Source of the DNA: Myxococcota bacterium
GTDB taxonomy: Bacteria > Myxococcota_A > UBA9160 > UBA6930
Length of the DNA: 34,336 bases
Reading direction: 5' to 3'
Assembly: GCA_030065975.1 (NCBI GenBank)
Contig: JASJCN010000037.1
Coordinates: forward strand, 1-34,336
This document shows positions 26,074 through 34,336 of this stretch, in pieces. The notes under the pieces are model-generated. The model was given only the letters and a program-made list of their open reading frames with translations, made no database searches and was not told the origin of the DNA. Both the position numbers and the translations under genes were made by a program. Each line of letters begins with the position of its first letter. Within the stretch, counting starts at the first letter, position 1.

Positions 26074-29000
26074 GTGTGTTGCGGGGAGGGGAGCGTCTTG
26101 GCTCAGGACACCTTGGAGCGGCTGCGAGAGCGATTCGAGGCCAGCCGATCGGATCGCGCGGCTTTCGAGGCCATCGAGGAGCACCTCTTCGTCCGGGGCG
26201 AATGGGCCCCCCTGGTGACCCTCTACGAGGATCGCCTGGAGGCCGACGACCTGGATCCGGCCAAGGGCGACGCGGCGCGACGCACCCGGGCCAGCGTGGT
26301 GCTGCGCCTGGGCCAGGTGCTCGAGGAGCGCCGGATCGACCCCGAGGGTGCCATCGCCCGCTATCGCGAGGTGCTCGATCTCCAGCCGGACCACCGTCTG
26401 GCGCTGCAGCAGCTGCGCGGCCTCTACGAGCGGCGGGAGGACTGGGAGAGCCTGCTCGACGTCGCGGCCCGCGAGGCCGAGCTCCCGATGAGCCCGCCGG
26501 AGCGTGCGCGGCTCTGCGTCGAGCTCGGGCTCATTCACGAGGACCGCCTCGAGCAGCCCGAGGAGGCCCTGGGCTGGTTCCGACAGGCCCTCGAGCAGGT
26601 GCCCGACGAGGTCGACGCCCTGCTCGGCTCGGCCCGGATCCACACCCAGCAGGGCGAGACCGACGCGGCCAAGGTCGAGCTCGAGCAGGCGAGCAGCCGA
26701 CTGCAGGGGCCGGACCGCGCGGCCGCGCTCGTCGCCTGGGCGGCGCTGATGGGCCCCGACGAGGCCGAGCGTCAGGAGACGATGTACCGATCGGCGCTCG
26801 AGGACGAGCCCCGCTCCGAGCCCGCCCTCGAGGCCCTGTGCCGGCTGACCCAGGAGCGCGGCGAGTGGGAGGCCTTCGACGACTTCTGCGAGCGGCGCTT
26901 CTCCGTCGGGGTCGGCGCCGTGCGGCGACTGGCCGTCGTCCACGACGCGGCGCGCAGCCTGCTCGGGCCCGCGCGAAACCCCCGCGCGGCCCGCCGCTGG
27001 CTCGAGCGCGCCCTCGAGCTCTTCCCCGGTGACCCGCTCGTGCACTTCCAGCTCGCCGACTGCGAGGGACTGGCGGGCAACCCGGCGGCGCGGGAGCCGC
27101 ACCTGCGCATGGGCTGGGAGCTGGCGGGCGAGGCCACGCCCCTCGACGTGCTGCGCGAGTGCGCCGAGCTCGCCACCGAGCGCGAGGACTTCGAGGAGGC
27201 GGCCCGCGACCTCGAGGCGCTGATCGAGCGCGAGGGGCCGACGGCACGCAGCGTCGAGCAGCTCGAACGCGTGCTCGAGCGCGCCGGCCGCGACGACGCG
27301 CTCCTGCCGACCCTGATCCAGCGTGCCGAGGGCCTCGAAGGCGAGGCGTCGGCCGACGTCTGGATGCGCGTCGCCGGTCTCCACGAAGCGAAGGGCGACG
27401 TCGACGCGGCGCGAGAGGCGCGCGAGCGCGCGCTCGAGCAGGCCCCGGCCCACGAGTCCGCATTGGCGGCGACCGAGTCCGGGCTGCGGGAGGACGAGCG
27501 ACACGACGAGCTCGCGATCCGACTCGAGACGGCGTGGAACGCCGCCGATCCCGCCAGCGACGAGGCCCTCTCGATCGCCCTCCGCCTGGCCGAGCTCCAG
27601 GGCGAGGTGATCGGCGACTCCGAGGCGGCGCACGCGACCTACACGCGCATCCTCGAGAGCCACCCCGACGAGCTTCGCGCTCGCCAGGGGCTCGAGCGCA
27701 TGGTGCTCGCCTCGGGCGACACCGAAGCCATCGCACGCGCCTTCGAGCGCGAGCTCGAGGCCCGGCCCGAGCCCGAACGCGCGCGCTTCCTGGCCCTCGA
27801 GCTGGCCCGGCTGCACGCCGGCGAGGAGCGCCCGCAGGACGCCCTCGCGGCGCTGTCCCTGCTGGCGGAGCAGACCGACGAGGACGCCGAGGTGCTCGCC
27901 TTGCGCGCCGACCTCGAGGCGGAGCTCGAGCGGGGCGAAGCGCTGCTCGCGACCCTGCGTCGCCTCGACCCGATGCTCTCCGGTCGGGAGCAGGCCGCGG
28001 TGCGGCTGCGCATCGCCGGGCTGCTCGACGAGCGCGAAGACGCCACCGGAGCCCTCGAGGCCCATCGCGCCGCGCTCGAGTCCGACCCCGAAGACCTCGC
28101 GAGCCTGCGCCGCATGGAGGAGCGCCTGGACGCCGCCGGCGAGCCTCGCGCCCTGGCGGACGTGCGCACGCGCCTGGCGCGGCTGCTGCCGCTCGAGGAG
28201 CGCGCGGCGTGTCGACTGCGCCTCGCGATCGGCCAGGAGGAGAGCCTGGGCGATCTGCCGGCGGCGATCGCGACCCTGGAGGACGCGGCCGACGATCCCG
28301 GCGCCCCCGCCGAGGTCGCCGAGCGCCTGGAGCGCCTGCTCGGGCAGACCGGGCGCGACGACGAGCTGTGCGTGCGTCTGGAACGCCGCCGCAGCCAGCT
28401 CCCCGTCGGAGACCCGGAGGGAGAGCCCGAGGCTCGGGCCCTCGACCGGCGCCGCGCCGAGCTGCTGCTCGATCGTCTCGATCGCCCCGCCGAGGCCGCC
28501 GACCTGTACCAGGCCCTGTTCGACGGCGCGCCCGACGACGAGGCGGCCGAACTCGAAACGCGCCTGGAGCAGGCGCTGCGCGGCGCGCGACGTCTCGAGG
28601 CGCTCGAGTCGCTGCTGGCCCGACGCAGCGAGGCCAGCGAGGACGAAGCAGAGCGCGCGGCGCTCGATCTCGAGCGTGCGCGACTGCTGATCGAGCGCGG
28701 CGGCCACGAAGCGGACGCCGCGGCCCTCCTCGAGCCCCTCGCCTACGGAGCGACCGCCGAGGCCGCCGACGCCCATCGGGAGCTGACCCGGGTGCTCGAG
28801 CGCTCGGGCGATTCGGAGGCCCTGCGCCGGCACCTCGAGCGCGGTCTCTCGGAAGGCGCCGACGACGCCGAGCGTCTGGCCCTGCACGAGCGTCTCGCCG
28901 GCCTGTGTCGCGATCACCTGCGCGACGCGACGGGCGCAGCCGAGCACCTGTCCGCGGCGACTCGCCTCGCGCCGGAGCGCGTGGACCTCTGGCAGGCCCT

Positions 29001-32000
29001 GCAGCGCCTGCACCTCGAGAACGATCGGCCCGAAGCGCTCCTCGACGCCTACGAGGGCGAGCTCGCCGGCGAGCCGTCCCTCGACCGGCGTCGCTGGCTC
29101 CTGGCCCACGCCATGGACCTGGCTCGCAGTCTCGGCGACGACGAGCGCCTCGAGCCCCACGTCGCGGCGATCCTCGAGCTCGACCCGGCGCACCCCGACG
29201 CGTTCGAGCATCGCGTCGCAAGGCTCGAAGCGGCGGGTGACCTCGCCGAGATCGCACGGCTGCTCGAGGCGCGGATCGACGCGTTCGAGTCGAGCCCCGA
29301 CGAGGGGAACGACGCACCGAGCCCGGCCAGCGAGCTGCTGTCGCTGCGCCTGCGGCTCGCGGCGCTCCTGGCCGGCGAGCTCGACGAGCCGGAACGCGCC
29401 ATCGGACTGCTCGAGCCCCTCGCGGAGGGCGAGCGTCTGCCCCTCGTGGCGGAGCCCCTGGCCGAGCTGCTCGAGCGCACCGGGCGGCCCGAGGCCCTGG
29501 CGCCCCTGGCGGAACGTGCGGCCCAGGATGCCGACGACGCCGACGAGCGCGCGTCGTGGTGGCGCAGACTGGCCGAGGCCCGCCGCGCCACGGGCGACCT
29601 CTCGGGGAGTGCCGAGGCCCAGCGACGCGTGCTGGCCGAGCGTCCGGAAGACGCCCGAGCTCGCAGTGCGCTTCGCGAGCTCTACGCGGAGCTCGAGGAG
29701 GTCGAGCCCCTGGCCCGACTGCTCGAGCTCGAGCTGGCGGATGCGGGCGGCAGCGAGGAGGTGGGCCTGCGTCTCGAGCTGGCCGCGATCCTGCGCGACC
29801 GGCTCGATCGCCCCGACGAGGCCCTGAGCCATCTGGAGCGCGCCCTGCGCCTGGACCCCGCCCAGGGCGACACGATCGAGAGCGGCCTCGCCCTGGCCGA
29901 GCAGCTCGGTCGCGACGAATCCTGGCTCTCACTCTCCGAGCTCGCCCTGTCGCGCCAGCCGGGCAGCCAGCGACGCGCGGAGCTCTTGCGCGGCCAGGCC
30001 GAGCGGCTGCGCGCGCAGACTCCCGACGACGCAATCGCGCGTCTGCGCGAAGCGGTACGCGCCACGCCGGGCGACGTCGCCGGCCGGCGCGCCCTGCGAG
30101 AAGCCCTCGAGGCCGAGGGGGACACGACTGGCTGGCTCCAGTGCGTGGAGGAAGAGGTCGCGAGCCTGCGCGACGCCGACCCGGAGGCCGCCGCGGAGCT
30201 CTGCGCCGAAGCCGCGCGGCGCGCCGAGAGCGAGGGGGGAGGCGAACGCGCCCTGCCCTGGCTGCTGCGTCTGCGCGCGCTGCGAAGCGACGACGCGACG
30301 GTGCTCGCCCGCATCTCCGAGGTGCATCGCGCCGCCGGGCGCCGTGTCGATCTGCTGCGCGCACTCGACGCCGAGCTCGCGCTGACGCCGCCCATGCGAC
30401 GCCGAACGGAGCTGTTCCTCGAGCGCGCGAGCCTGCTGGCCGAGTCGGGTGCGCGGGACGCCGCCCTGGCGTCGCTCGAGCAGGCCCGGGCCACGAGCCC
30501 CGAGAGCGACGAGGTGCTGGGCCGCCTCGACGCGCTGCTGTCTTCCGAGGGCCGGCTCCTCGAGCGCGCGGAGGTGCTCGCGTCGCGCATCGCCACGGCC
30601 AGCGGCAACGAGCGCCACGCCCTGCGACGCGAGCTGATCGACTGCGAACGCGAGCGCGGGAATCCCCGCGGTGCCGCGCGCGCCGTCTGGCTCCTGCTCG
30701 GAGAGAGCGAGGCCACCGGCGTCGCCCGATCCGAGCTCCTCGGCGAGCTCGGCGGCCTGCTGCTCGAGGCCGGAGACGAGCCGGCCTGGGCGGCCGTCGC
30801 CGAGGCCGAGCTCGCGGATCTCTCGAGCGACACCGTCTTCGACGAGCGCCGTCGTTTCCTCCACCGGGACCTGGCACGCCTGTGGTCGCGCCACACCGGG
30901 CGCCCGGGCCTGGCACGGGCCCACTGGGCGGCGCTCCTCGACGGCGGGCTCGTGGCACCCGACGGCGACGAGGCCGAGCTCTTCGCCGAAGCCGAGGCCG
31001 GGCTGCTCGACGCCCTGCGCCGCAGCGGCGACGTGGTGGAGCTCGAGTCGCGTCTGGCCGAGCGGCTCGATCGCAAGCAGGGCGAGCCCGCACCCGACCT
31101 GGCCGACGCCTGGATCGAGCTCGGACGCCTGCGTCTCGAGCGCCTCCAGCGTCCGGCGGCGGCCGCCGCCGCCTTCCGACAGGCCGCCCGTTGCGAGCCC
31201 ACGTCGGTGGACGCGGTGCGCGGGCTTCGCGCCGCGAGCGAACGGCTCTCGCGGATGCACGACGTGGCCGAGACCCTGGACCGCGAGCTCGAGCTCACGC
31301 CCGAAGCCGAGACCCATCCGCGCGCGGCGCTGCTGCGACGTCTCGGCGAGGTGGTCTGGCACGAGCTCTCCGACACGCCTCGCGCGTGCGCGGCCTTCGA
31401 AGCGGCCCTCGCGGCCGACGAGCGCGACCTCAAGTCGTTGCGCGCGCTGTCCGAGCTGGCGGAGTCGAGCGAGGATCACGAGGGGGCGGCCGCCCGCTAT
31501 GCCCAGGAGCTCGGCCTGCTGGGCGACGCGGAGCCCGAGCGCCGCAGCCGACTGTGGATCCGCCGCGCCGAGCTGGCCCGGGATCACCAGAACGACCCCG
31601 CGGCGGCGATCGAAGCCTTCGCGGAGGCGGATCGCGCGGCGCCGATCTCGCTGGGACGGCGCCGCGAGTGGGCGGAGCTGCTGGCCGACGCCGACGATCA
31701 CGAGGGATTCGCGCGGGTGTTCGCGCCCTGGTGCGACGCCGAGGACACCCAGGCCAGCGGCATCGACCTCCTGCGCCTGGCCCAGGCCCTGCACGTGCTC
31801 GAAGACGCCGAGCAGGCCGAGCGCCGCGCGCAGGACGCGGCGGCGCTCGAGCCCGGACTCTGCGAGGCCCACGACCTGGTGGCCGAGCTCGCGAGCCTGC
31901 GCGGCGACGCCGCGGAGGCGAGCGAAGCGCTCGAGCGAGCCGCCGATGCCGTCTCCGGCCCGGCCGCCGCCGAGCGACGCATTCGCGCGGCGGAGTGGGT

Positions 32001-34038
32001 CGAGAGCGAGGACCCCGAGCGCGCCTTCGCCCTCGCCTTCCGCGCCAGCGTCGACGACCCGGCCTACGCGCTGGGACAGGCTTGCCTCGCCCGCATCGCA
32101 CTGGCCCGATCCCAGTACGACGTGGCCGAGGCCGCGGCGGCCCAGGCCCTCGAGCTCGATGACGGCGGCTTCGGCGAAGCGCTGCGCCTCGCGACCGCCC
32201 TCGGCGGCGCCGAGGCCAGCCACGCCCGGGGCCGCTCGGCCGAGCGCATCGGGTTCCTCGAAGAGGCCCTGCGCCAGAGTCCCGCGCACCCCGAGGCGCT
32301 CGCGGCCCTCGGCGAGGCGCGCTTCGCCGTGGGCGACCTCAAGGAAGCCCGCCAGTGCCTGAGCCGACGGCTCGAGCTCGACGAGCCCGACCCCGATCGC
32401 GCCCGACACCTGGCCCAGCTCGGCGCCTGCCTCGTCGCGAGCGACGACGTCGAGGCGGCGATCACCCGCTTCCGCGAGGCGCTCGAGCAGGAGCCCGAGC
32501 TGGACGAGGCCCATGCCGGCCTCGCCGGCGTCCTCGAAGCATCGGCCGAGAGCGGCCCGGCGCGACGTCGCAAGGAGGCCGTCGAGGCGCTCGAGGCGTG
32601 GGCGGAACGGGCCGAGGACGGTGAGACGCGCGCCGAGCGCCTGCTGCGCGCGGCGAAGCTCGAGGTCGGGAGCCGCACCCGCGCCGAGGCGGCCGAGCGG
32701 CTGCTGCGCGCCTCGATCGAGGCCGCGCCCGCGCTGCCGGGCGCCTATGACGTCCTGTCGGAGCTGCTCGAGGAGCAGGGACGCCTGGACGACGCCCACG
32801 AGCTGGCGGAGTCGGCGACCGACGTGGTCACGGATGAGCCCACGCTCGCCGCGCTCGCCCGGGTGAGTGCGCGGGCCCTGCTCGCTCGGGACGACAGCCG
32901 GGGAGCCGCGGCCTGCTTCGAGAAGGCCGGGCGCCTGGATCCGAGCGATGCCGAATCGGCGCTCGAGGCCGCCCGCCTCATGCGCGGCCTGGGCGAGTGG
33001 CGCCACGCCGCCGAGGTGCTGCAGCGCTACGCGGACGGTGCGGAGAGCTCGGCTCCCGAGCAGGCGGCGCCGGTCCTGTGTCAGCTGGGGCGGCTGCTGG
33101 CCGGCCCGCTCGAGGATCTCGCCGGAGCCGTCTCGGTCTACCGGCGGGCGCTCGCCATCGACGCGGAGCTCCCCGGCGGGCGCGAGGCCCTGGCCGCGAT
33201 CCTGGTGCACCTGCCCGAGCACTGGGACGAGGCCGTCGCGTGCCACGCCGAGCTGCTGGAGGAGGATCCCACCCGGGCCGCCTCCCTGCGCGCCCTGGTC
33301 CAGATCGCCCAGGGACGCGAGCGCACCTCGCTGGCCGACGCGGGGCTGAGCCTCCTGTGCGCCCTCGGCGCGGGGACCCAGAGCGAGCGGGCCAAGGCGC
33401 CGTCGGCGCCCGCGGCGCTGCTGGCCGGGCGGGGCCACGGCCTCGGAGATCCGCTCTTCGACTGCGCCCGGGAGATCGCCCAGGAGGCCGCCGACGAGAT
33501 CGCGGAGGCGCTCGAGACCGGGGGCGCCGGCGCCACCGCACCCGGCAGCGGCGCGAGCCCGATCGCGCGCTTCCGCGCGGCCGCCGCCGCACGCGAGGGC
33601 CAGCTCGCAGCGCCGGCCCTGGTTCCGCTCCCGGCCGAGCAGATCGGCTCCGTCATCGCCCTGACGGCGCGGATCGCGCTCTCGACGGGCACCGTGCAGG
33701 GAGACGGCCATCTGGTGAACGCGCTCTCCGCGAGCCTGAGCCGCCGCGCCCGCAAGCGCGTGAAGCGCGTGCTCGGCGAGCGCTCGCCCGAGACGCTCGC
33801 CGACCTCGACGCCCTGGCCTTCCGGGTCGCCCTGCGGGCCGAGGCTTCGCTGGTGGCCCTCGAGCAGGGCGAAGGCGACCTCCGCAGTGCCCTGCTCGCC
33901 TGGGCGCTGGACGACGACTCCGAGCCGGTGCCGGCCGAGGAGGCCGACATCTCGGCCCGGGTCGGCGACTCGCCCGAGGCCCGCGGCGTGCTGGTCCGGC
34001 TGGTCGAGCGCTTCGTCGCGGAGTCCCGCAGCCGATGA
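26074..34038 (+). CDS. Giant tetratricopeptide-repeat protein
   Basis: About 2,654 residues, extremely rich in Ala, Glu, Leu and Arg. From near the N-terminus to about residue 2,430 it is a solenoid of degenerate TPR units (for example AAITRFREALEQEPELDEAHAG, DEALSHLERALRLDP), dozens of them. There is no signal peptide, membrane segment or enzyme motif. From about 2,450 the repeat pattern gives way to a separate domain with LSTGTVQGDGHLV and SLSRRARKRVKRVLGER. The start is uncertain: GTG 26074 has GGAGG 4 bases upstream; ATG 26059 (no ribosome site) and TTG 26098 (GGGGAG upstream) are in frame. The stop overlaps the next ATG (ATGA), coupling it to a PilZ protein. A large assembly scaffold is the likeliest role; partners are unknown. 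Confidence 0.9.
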   Translation: MCCGEGSVLAQDTLERLRERFEASRSDRAAFEAIEEHLFVRGEWAPLVTLYEDRLEADDLDPAKGDAARRTRASVVLRLGQVLEERRIDPEGAIARYREVLDLQPDHRLALQQLRGLYERREDWESLLDVAAREAELPMSPPERARLCVELGLIHEDRLEQPEEALGWFRQALEQVPDEVDALLGSARIHTQQGETDAAKVELEQASSRLQGPDRAAALVAWAALMGPDEAERQETMYRSALEDEPRSEPALEALCRLTQERGEWEAFDDFCERRFSVGVGAVRRLAVVHDAARSLLGPARNPRAARRWLERALELFPGDPLVHFQLADCEGLAGNPAAREPHLRMGWELAGEATPLDVLRECAELATEREDFEEAARDLEALIEREGPTARSVEQLERVLERAGRDDALLPTLIQRAEGLEGEASADVWMRVAGLHEAKGDVDAAREARERALEQAPAHESALAATESGLREDERHDELAIRLETAWNAADPASDEALSIALRLAELQGEVIGDSEAAHATYTRILESHPDELRARQGLERMVLASGDTEAIARAFERELEARPEPERARFLALELARLHAGEERPQDALAALSLLAEQTDEDAEVLALRADLEAELERGEALLATLRRLDPMLSGREQAAVRLRIAGLLDEREDATGALEAHRAALESDPEDLASLRRMEERLDAAGEPRALADVRTRLARLLPLEERAACRLRLAIGQEESLGDLPAAIATLEDAADDPGAPAEVAERLERLLGQTGRDDELCVRLERRRSQLPVGDPEGEPEARALDRRRAELLLDRLDRPAEAADLYQALFDGAPDDEAAELETRLEQALRGARRLEALESLLARRSEASEDEAERAALDLERARLLIERGGHEADAAALLEPLAYGATAEAADAHRELTRVLERSGDSEALRRHLERGLSEGADDAERLALHERLAGLCRDHLRDATGAAEHLSAATRLAPERVDLWQALQRLHLENDRPEALLDAYEGELAGEPSLDRRRWLLAHAMDLARSLGDDERLEPHVAAILELDPAHPDAFEHRVARLEAAGDLAEIARLLEARIDAFESSPDEGNDAPSPASELLSLRLRLAALLAGELDEPERAIGLLEPLAEGERLPLVAEPLAELLERTGRPEALAPLAERAAQDADDADERASWWRRLAEARRATGDLSGSAEAQRRVLAERPEDARARSALRELYAELEEVEPLARLLELELADAGGSEEVGLRLELAAILRDRLDRPDEALSHLERALRLDPAQGDTIESGLALAEQLGRDESWLSLSELALSRQPGSQRRAELLRGQAERLRAQTPDDAIARLREAVRATPGDVAGRRALREALEAEGDTTGWLQCVEEEVASLRDADPEAAAELCAEAARRAESEGGGERALPWLLRLRALRSDDATVLARISEVHRAAGRRVDLLRALDAELALTPPMRRRTELFLERASLLAESGARDAALASLEQARATSPESDEVLGRLDALLSSEGRLLERAEVLASRIATASGNERHALRRELIDCERERGNPRGAARAVWLLLGESEATGVARSELLGELGGLLLEAGDEPAWAAVAEAELADLSSDTVFDERRRFLHRDLARLWSRHTGRPGLARAHWAALLDGGLVAPDGDEAELFAEAEAGLLDALRRSGDVVELESRLAERLDRKQGEPAPDLADAWIELGRLRLERLQRPAAAAAAFRQAARCEPTSVDAVRGLRAASERLSRMHDVAETLDRELELTPEAETHPRAALLRRLGEVVWHELSDTPRACAAFEAALAADERDLKSLRALSELAESSEDHEGAAARYAQELGLLGDAEPERRSRLWIRRAELARDHQNDPAAAIEAFAEADRAAPISLGRRREWAELLADADDHEGFARVFAPWCDAEDTQASGIDLLRLAQALHVLEDAEQAERRAQDAAALEPGLCEAHDLVAELASLRGDAAEASEALERAADAVSGPAAAERRIRAAEWVESEDPERAFALAFRASVDDPAYALGQACLARIALARSQYDVAEAAAAQALELDDGGFGEALRLATALGGAEASHARGRSAERIGFLEEALRQSPAHPEALAALGEARFAVGDLKEARQCLSRRLELDEPDPDRARHLAQLGACLVASDDVEAAITRFREALEQEPELDEAHAGLAGVLEASAESGPARRRKEAVEALEAWAERAEDGETRAERLLRAAKLEVGSRTRAEAAERLLRASIEAAPALPGAYDVLSELLEEQGRLDDAHELAESATDVVTDEPTLAALARVSARALLARDDSRGAAACFEKAGRLDPSDAESALEAARLMRGLGEWRHAAEVLQRYADGAESSAPEQAAPVLCQLGRLLAGPLEDLAGAVSVYRRALAIDAELPGGREALAAILVHLPEHWDEAVACHAELLEEDPTRAASLRALVQIAQGRERTSLADAGLSLLCALGAGTQSERAKAPSAPAALLAGRGHGLGDPLFDCAREIAQEAADEIAEALETGGAGATAPGSGASPIARFRAAAAAREGQLAAPALVPLPAEQIGSVIALTARIALSTGTVQGDGHLVNALSASLSRRARKRVKRVLGERSPETLADLDALAFRVALRAEASLVALEQGEGDLRSALLAWALDDDSEPVPAEEADISARVGDSPEARGVLVRLVERFVAESRSR

Positions 34039-34336
34039 CGGCCGGAGCCACCGCACGACGGCGCCCGGCGCGCCGACGCTTCCCGCGCATCACTACCCGC
34101 GTGCTGGTGGACTACGTCGCCGATGGACGGCTGCGCCGCGACTACGCCACCACGCTCGGGGCGGGCGGGCTCTTCGTCGCTACCAACGAGCCCCTGCGCT
34201 CGGGCGAGACCACCCGGGTGCGCTTCCGGGTGCCGAAGACCGAGCGGCTGGTCGAGGTCGACGCGCGGGTCGTGTGGTCCCACGGCGAGCAGGATGCCGG
34301 GAGCGGCAGCACCGGCATGGGGCTCACGTTCACCGA
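34035..34336 (+). CDS. PilZ-domain protein, partial (cut by window end)
   Basis: The first 100 residues of a protein whose 3' end lies outside the window. A basic N-terminus (ARRRPARRRFPRITTRVLVDY) supplies the RxxxR arm of PilZ, and ARVVWSHGEQ...GSGSTGMGLTFT is the usual PilZ closing strand. The second c-di-GMP motif, normally [D/N]xSxxG, reads TLGAGG, so two positions are changed and ligand binding is uncertain. The ATG overlaps the TPR stop codon, so it is translated with the giant TPR protein and may work with it. Nothing can be said about further domains. Confidence 0.85.
   Translation, partial: MTAGATARRRPARRRFPRITTRVLVDYVADGRLRRDYATTLGAGGLFVATNEPLRSGETTRVRFRVPKTERLVEVDARVVWSHGEQDAGSGSTGMGLTFT

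Noticed and set aside
26035-29832. Long open frame on the minus strand, antisense to the TPR gene
   Set aside because: High GC and Glu/Ala/Arg-rich codons leave antisense frames open; the plus-strand frame has clear TPR repeats and the antisense product has none of a real protein's features.

Overview
The window is about 34 kb of very GC-rich, gene-dense bacterial chromosome; no insertion sequence, prophage, CRISPR array, rRNA or tRNA gene was seen. The mix of genes (tandem PilZ plus DUF4388 signalling protein, a giant TPR protein, NtrY/NtrX-type two-component system, class 1B PyrD with PyrK, c-type multiheme cytochrome with YceI) suggests a Gram-negative, deltaproteobacterial-type organism (Myxococcota / Desulfobacterota-like). 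That placement is an inference from gene content, not a phylogenetic result.

Region 1 (1-5271, minus strand): an envelope redox cluster of YceI lipocalin-like protein, pentaheme c-type cytochrome and signal-peptide beta-rich (probable outer-membrane barrel) protein, read in that order with overlapping ends. Upstream of it lies a separate PilZ-PilZ-DUF4388 protein whose leader carries a perfect 9-bp hairpin next to the ribosome binding site.

Region 2 (5496-14519, minus strand): housekeeping genes in the order truB, rpsO, pnp, dut, cdsA, purF, then a glutamine synthetase-like (PuuA-type) and a class I amidotransferase (PuuD-type) gene packed directly behind purF. The 256-bp rpsO-pnp spacer is rich in inverted repeats, as expected of a PNPase-controlled leader.

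Region 3 (14512-25971, minus strand): ntrY, ntrX, rimI, pyrK, pyrD, a 247-bp gap with a possible promoter, then the classical translation/transcription block rimP, nusA, infB, DUF503 (ylxP-like) and rbfA, running on into truB of region 2. Several neighbours share 4-8 bp overlaps (ATGA, GTGA, TTGA), so translational coupling is likely. Together these genes serve nitrogen-linked signalling, pyrimidine and purine synthesis, ribosome maturation, transcription termination control, RNA decay and phospholipid synthesis.

Region 4 (26074-34336, plus strand): divergent from ntrY across a 102-bp spacer is a 2,654-residue TPR protein with a non-repeat C-terminal domain, translationally coupled by ATGA to a PilZ-domain gene cut by the window end. 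This module and the YceI-cytochrome-barrel cluster are the least explained parts of the window. Long open frames antisense to most genes are a by-product of the high GC content and were not annotated.
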